A stretch of DNA of 64,000 nt from Elysia crispata (Eukaryota > Mollusca > Gastropoda > Plakobranchidae), in the NCBI GenBank assembly GCA_033675545.1, contig JAWDGP010000459.1:131001-195000 (forward strand). The letters are read 5' to 3'. The notes under the pieces are model-generated. The model was not told where the DNA came from. It made no database searches and saw nothing but the letters and a program-made list of their open reading frames with translations. The stretch's first letter is position 1. Every line of letters begins with the position of its first letter. The position numbers were made by a program, and so were the translations under genes. Below are positions 35,611 to 64,000 of this stretch, piece after piece.

Positions 35611-35778
35611 CTTCTTCTTCTTCTTCTTCTTCTTCTTCTTCTTCTTCTTCTTCTTCTTCTTCTTCTTCTTCTTCTTCTTCTTCTTCTTCTTCTTCTTCTT
35701 CTTCTTCTTCTTCTTCTTCTTCTTCTTCTTCTTCTTCTTCTTCTTCTTCTTCTTCAATTAGTGATGCTGCAATAATAA

Positions 35779-35876
<98 letters not shown>
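35611..35876. repeat. (TTC)48 followed by (ATT)33
   Basis: Pure (TTC)n from 35611 to 35755 (145 bp; GAA on minus), a 22-bp spacer, then pure (ATT)n at about 35778-35876. Poly-Phe and poly-Lys frames here are artefacts. Confidence 0.98.
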
Positions 35877-35877
<1 letters not shown>

Positions 35878-36965
35878 GTGCATTGCGGTTGCATTGGTTC
35901 CTCAGGGTTCTGTATGATAATTTTTTTCAATAAAGTATATGATTTTATTTCGATTTCGTTGTGATTATAAACGTTTTTCTTTGTAATTATATCCAATGAC
36001 TTCTATGACTCTTTCAGTTGAACTTCTAAAGATTTGTTATAAATTTTTAGGTATGAATGAGTTCTTGTTTTCATTAACTAAAATTGAATCACAAAAAGTT
36101 TACCGATTATGAATCTTTTTCCTGTTTACATAGTAAGATAGCAGTAGAAAACTACTATTTTCCACTAACCATCGGCATGTAGATGAAATCAGGGACGGCA
36201 GCGCTCGCCACTTGCCTGGTACGCGAGATCGAATGTAGGTATAGAGGTGAGCGACCACGAGTAGGCTCTTTTGGTAACTGTTCACACTTTGTGTTAATAC
36301 ATATAATCTATGATAAAAATTCTATAGTTACTTTGCTATTTCTGATTAACATGAATATTTTTACTCAAAATTCCTAGTTCTAGTCTTCTAAGCTCATAGG
36401 TTACCTACCAACAAGATGAAAAGAATGTCAAAGAGTAAGAACTAGAAGATCGATTGAAAAAAAAATAGCAGTCCATGCCAGAAAATTTCTTGGTTATCTT
36501 ATCAAGAGGCCAAAAGCAAGAAAAAAAATTAATAAAGATTTTAGAATTTCGCAATTTTATCAACTCACGACACTGGCATTGTCTAGATCTAGATCCAGTA
36601 AAATCTCTACATTTCTACATAGGGTGATTTAAGAGCGACAAATAAACCAAATGACTAATCTTTCGTGAGTATACGGGTTTTTTGGTTGAAATTATGGAGT
36701 CGTAGTTTAAACCTCATATTTAAAGCAGAATGGAAATACTAAACACGCTTTGATAAAATAAGCGGACGTTGGAAAAGCCTTGTTTACATTCGCAATATTC
36801 AGTCCGGAACTTAAAAAGAAGACAACATGTTCATAAAAATAGTGAGCCATTGAATCGTTTCTACTTTCCAGAATATTCCTAGTTATTTTTCCTGGACTGA
36901 TAGATTTGTGGTTAAAAACTTACGCCCCTTTCTCCGAACGTTTTTCTCTTTGTTTCTCCTGTCTC

Positions 36966-36973
36966 TAATAATA

Positions 36974-37056
<83 letters not shown>

Positions 37057-37064
37057 CATGATGT

Positions 37065-37107
<43 letters not shown>
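36966..37107. repeat. (AAT)n-(GAT)n compound microsatellite
   Basis: (AAT)n at about 36966-37056 changes to (GAT)n at about 37058-37107. Confidence 0.97.
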
Positions 37108-38950
37108 AGTGGCTCTGTATAAGATTCATCGGGAACCTTAGGACCAGGAAAACTGCAAATAGAAAACAAATGATATGGCAATTGAAATAATAGTGTTTTA
37201 CATTTTATTACTCTTTTATTCTTTTGTTGTTTTCGTCTTCCTCGTATCGTGGCAGTGGTTATTTTTCTTTTTCTTTCTTTTTTTTTTTTTACTTCTATGG
37301 GAAAAAATAATGCCATTTTATAGAAGGTATTAGGAAGAGGGAGAGAAGAAGACCAAGAACAGAATATTCCGATACAACTAACGAGGTAATGGCTGAGGAG
37401 AAATAGCATTGAAGCATTAAAAGAAAAGAAAGGCTGCATAATACTTTTTTTTTCCTGCCAAGATGGCACAGTAATCAACAGAAGACCTATCGAGCGACAA
37501 CTGAAAAACTTGTCAGTAAGTAAGCATAAGCTCATGGAAATTTCAACAGATAATGAACTTCTGTTAGACTCATGCATTTGAGGATGGAACAACGTTCACA
37601 AAAAACTCACATTACTCAGCACGCACAGGTCGTAGACATTTATTTATTTGAAAAATACAATAAATCAAATTGCCATTCTCTGGCTCAGATGCATTCCCAC
37701 ATATAGAGATCATATAACAATGAAATATAAGCCAATAAACCAATCTCTCAATGTGTTACACAGCAAAATACATATAAACAAAAAACAATGCACTGAGGCA
37801 AAGACACCGCACTCCTACTACACACGTAGGAGTGCGCAGTAATCATATAGTCCCTGTGCGTGCTGGTAACTCTAATTCTGACTACTTTGTGACGTTGTTC
37901 AACCTTCTGGTTGCCTATTTATTGTACTCTTTTTACAGTTTGCTTCTTTCGAGTCCTAAGATGGCAGTATAGGGCGGTTTGAGCTCTTGGAAATACAAAA
38001 CAGGTGTAATTAATTTACTGCCTCCAGTCTATCTCTAACTTCTCGGATAAAACCAAGATGACCATAGGCCTTCCACTCAGGGCCTTGGTCTAATAGGCCT
38101 GAGAATGTCTTGGTCATTAAGTCAATGTGTACAAAATTCTTTTAAATGCAATCATAATATTTTTGTAACCCTTTGTATTTACAACTGTTAAAAGTTTATA
38201 AGGATTGGACCTATCTTGCCATGAACACTTTTCTAAAAAAAAATGTTAATATTTTTTACTGCAACAAAAGGACTATGCTTGACTTTGAAAAGTTAACTTC
38301 TGGATGTCTTCAAGTAAAAATCTTTTTGTTTACATAGTTTTAGGTCAACACAGATGAGTAGACTTCATTCTATCCACTCTTTAAACGTCAGTATCTTTGT
38401 GACATCATCCTACAAAGTGGGTCACCCGTTGTTGATTGAATACACATAATTAAAGTTTTAAAAATACTCTGGTAAGCTGGCGTGAAAAACAGCAACTTAG
38501 AAATATCTCCTATCTTAAATATTTGTATCTGTGTTCTTGTGTTTATCCCGAAGGTTGCCATTTTTGTGTTGAATTCAGAGGGATATTTTATCATGTAATT
38601 TTATCAATGAAGGGTTAATTTTAATTATGTGTGCCCAATGTTACCTTCATTAGTTTAGAACCTCATTGAACTTTGTGATGTTCATGGCTTTTACTCATCT
38701 TGATTCAGCAATAAAGGAAGAAATTTAATGCGGTTGTTATAATATTCAAATCTCCATGAAAAAAAAAAAGAGTAGGTCTACAATTTCACATGTTACGGTT
38801 TAAACATTGTGGAAGATTAGCAAGCTGGCGCCTCCAGAAGTTATGTTGGTCTCTTAGTTCTAAACTTAGCAAAAATCTGTGCATTTTTTTGTGTGTAAAA
38901 TTTTCCTTGTGCATAAAAAGCAAGCATATCCTGAAGAAACGTTTTCAGTA
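37108..38950. other. Upstream region of chordin
   Basis: Presumed promoter/5'-UTR side of chordin. A 'gaagagggagagaagaagac' segment at 37335-37420 may be another worn non-LTR retrotransposon 3' piece. No clear TATA box or start site could be defined. Confidence 0.35.
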
Positions 38951-62564
<23,614 letters not shown>

Positions 62565-64000
62565 TTTTAAGCCTTGAAAAAGTATCATTTTTCACTTGTA
62601 TACAGTTTATATAACAAATATTTATCCTTCAGTGGAAGTCATTTTTTTAATTTAATTTATTTTTTCTTCTTTGTAAAAAGCTTGTAACGGCAATGAAAAT
62701 AGCAACAGCAGTTGAAACAAAAGTGACAACAAGATATAATAATATTTCTCGCTCAATCACTCCCCCTGCCTGTCTGTTTGTCTGTATATATTGAAAATAC
62801 ACATATTTTCTGTCACTTACCCTTCATCTCTTTTTTTTTTTTTTGGTCTTTGCGAAATTCCTGTCAACTTTGACTCAAATGACAATTTTCGCTGACAGCA
62901 GAGAGCAAGCATATTTTTTTTTTTTTTTTTTTTTTGGGGGGGGGGGGGGGGGGTGTCTCATTTCTCATTACAGCCTTAATGCATTAGTTCTATCAATTGG
63001 CACCTCCATCATTGCGCTTTTTCAAGCAGGCTAGAAAATCTTCTTTCAAAAAAACAAAGGTAAACTCTGTCTAAACCAAACATTGCATCTTTGACAATAG
63101 CGGTTCACCGGGGGACGTCCAAGAGACGTAGATCTACATCTTTTCTGATTTAAATTAAAAAAAAAAGATGTTTTTCATTTCTGAATTTAAATTGAAAACG
63201 CATTGTTTTTGCAGAGAGCTAAAGATTTAGCACTGTTTTTAAGCCACCACAGCTATCTAAGACGTCTTTCTCTTTCTCTTGGAGACGCATTAGTCAAAAA
63301 GATGGTGAAGCGACATTTTATCTCACTGATACATTCTCGCCTTTGCCTGGGTTGGGTGCTCGGGTAAATAATTCTTTAAAAGGCTTCTCCAAGCACTTAA
63401 ATTAGCACCTTGCTCAGAATCTAATCCTACACCTGCTGGTCTGATAGCCGAGGGCCCATCATTCTACGGACCCTCTTAATATTAATAAGATCACTTCAGA
63501 TAGGCTGACCATGCCAGCGGAGGTTCACTTTTACGTTGATCCGTCCAGGAGCTCACACTGTTTCGCTCTAGGTCTAGATTCGAGCAAAACCTTTCTAGAA
63601 CTTGTTTCAAATTAACCTTTAGTGTGCTGTTTTCTAACGTTACAACGCATTCACTATTTTTTGCATCTCATTATTCTTGCCGGTGAGTCATGTATTTTAT
63701 AGAAATACATTTTGTTTTCTATATTACAAGATCTGGATCTCCCTTATTCAGGTTTGATCGTCATCACTCCAGTATATTTATGACCGTTAATATTACTACT
63801 TTTAGATCTCCTTGCACGTTAGGTATATAATCCAATTTCATATAGGTACTGGTAATTATCCATTTCATATCCCTCTGTTTGATATTTCCTGACTAACCTT
63901 GGGGAAATGAAAGTTAAAATGCTGATGGTATTCTGAGATCTATGTCTTTGTGTCTTGACTTTATTTGAGTATAACTTTATCGACAACTTTGTAATGGGAC
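62565..64000. other. Chordin 3' flank
   Basis: 3' UTR and downstream sequence; no AATAAA was found, only ATTAAA near 63150. No further gene was recognised to the right edge. Confidence 0.4.
62914..62953. repeat. T22-G18 homopolymer junction
   Basis: An uninterrupted run of about 22 T passes directly into 18 G. It lies 350 bp past the chordin stop codon. Confidence 0.95.

Noticed and set aside
35452..35761. Poly-Lys / poly-Phe frames, and the poly-Ser/poly-Val frame at 31804-32412
   Set aside because: Artefacts of the (TTC)n and (AGT)n arrays.
37056..37592. 178-codon minus-strand ORF
   Set aside because: Runs partly over the (GAT)n array; no recognisable domain, and the plus strand looks like worn repeat DNA.
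63217..63400. Possible terminal chordin exon after ttttgcag at 63215
   Set aside because: In the required phase it meets TAA after two codons and has no family similarity; the exon 22 stop is simpler.

Overview
This window is eukaryotic, AT-rich and intron-rich. It looks like a mollusc, most likely a heterobranch (pulmonate-type) gastropod. The reasons are the gene content and exon phases, long introns packed with (GA)n/(CT)n, tri- and tetranucleotide arrays, and a dispersed palindromic TAGATCTAG-type word of the kind I associate with freshwater pulmonate genomes (inference). Two protein-coding genes could be rebuilt exon by exon from splice sites, reading-frame phase and family similarity. 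They are transcribed divergently.

Left half (- strand, about 30.5 kb to 0.6 kb, running off the left edge): the 5' part of CEP104, a ciliary-tip microtubule protein. Thirteen coding exons give about 415 residues: the N-terminal jelly-roll domain, the coiled coil, a Pro-rich linker and the first residues leading into the TOG domain. The start codon is at 22816. A 5'-UTR acceptor lies just upstream, and a candidate non-coding first exon with an RFX/X-box-like motif sits near 30.43-30.49 kb. The introns hold a Tigger-like transposon end (1-182), a 470-bp fold-back palindrome, two non-LTR retrotransposon remnants, a THAP/P-element transposase remnant and long GA arrays.

Middle (24.7-38.9 kb): intergenic and promoter DNA. 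It contains a 5'-truncated Ty3/gypsy remnant with its 3' LTR (minus strand), a tandem ~160-bp duplication, a third degenerate non-LTR retrotransposon copy (plus strand), and large microsatellites including a 520-bp (AGT)n array and a (TTC)48-(ATT)33 cluster.

Right half (+ strand, 38.95-62.56 kb): a complete chordin gene in 22 coding exons, about 996 residues. A signal-peptide exon is followed after a 5.8-kb intron by CR1, four CHRD repeats, then CR2, CR3 and CR4. Chordin is a secreted BMP antagonist. Its introns contain pieces of an unclassified transposase family (intron 1), a mariner element with perfect 30-bp inverted repeats (intron 10), a tRNA-derived SINE-like sequence and polypurine/polypyrimidine arrays close to splice sites.

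No prokaryotic-type system, CRISPR array or clearly new gene system was found. The most useful results are the two gene models, the candidate ciliary promoter, and several repeat or transposon structures that look unclassified.
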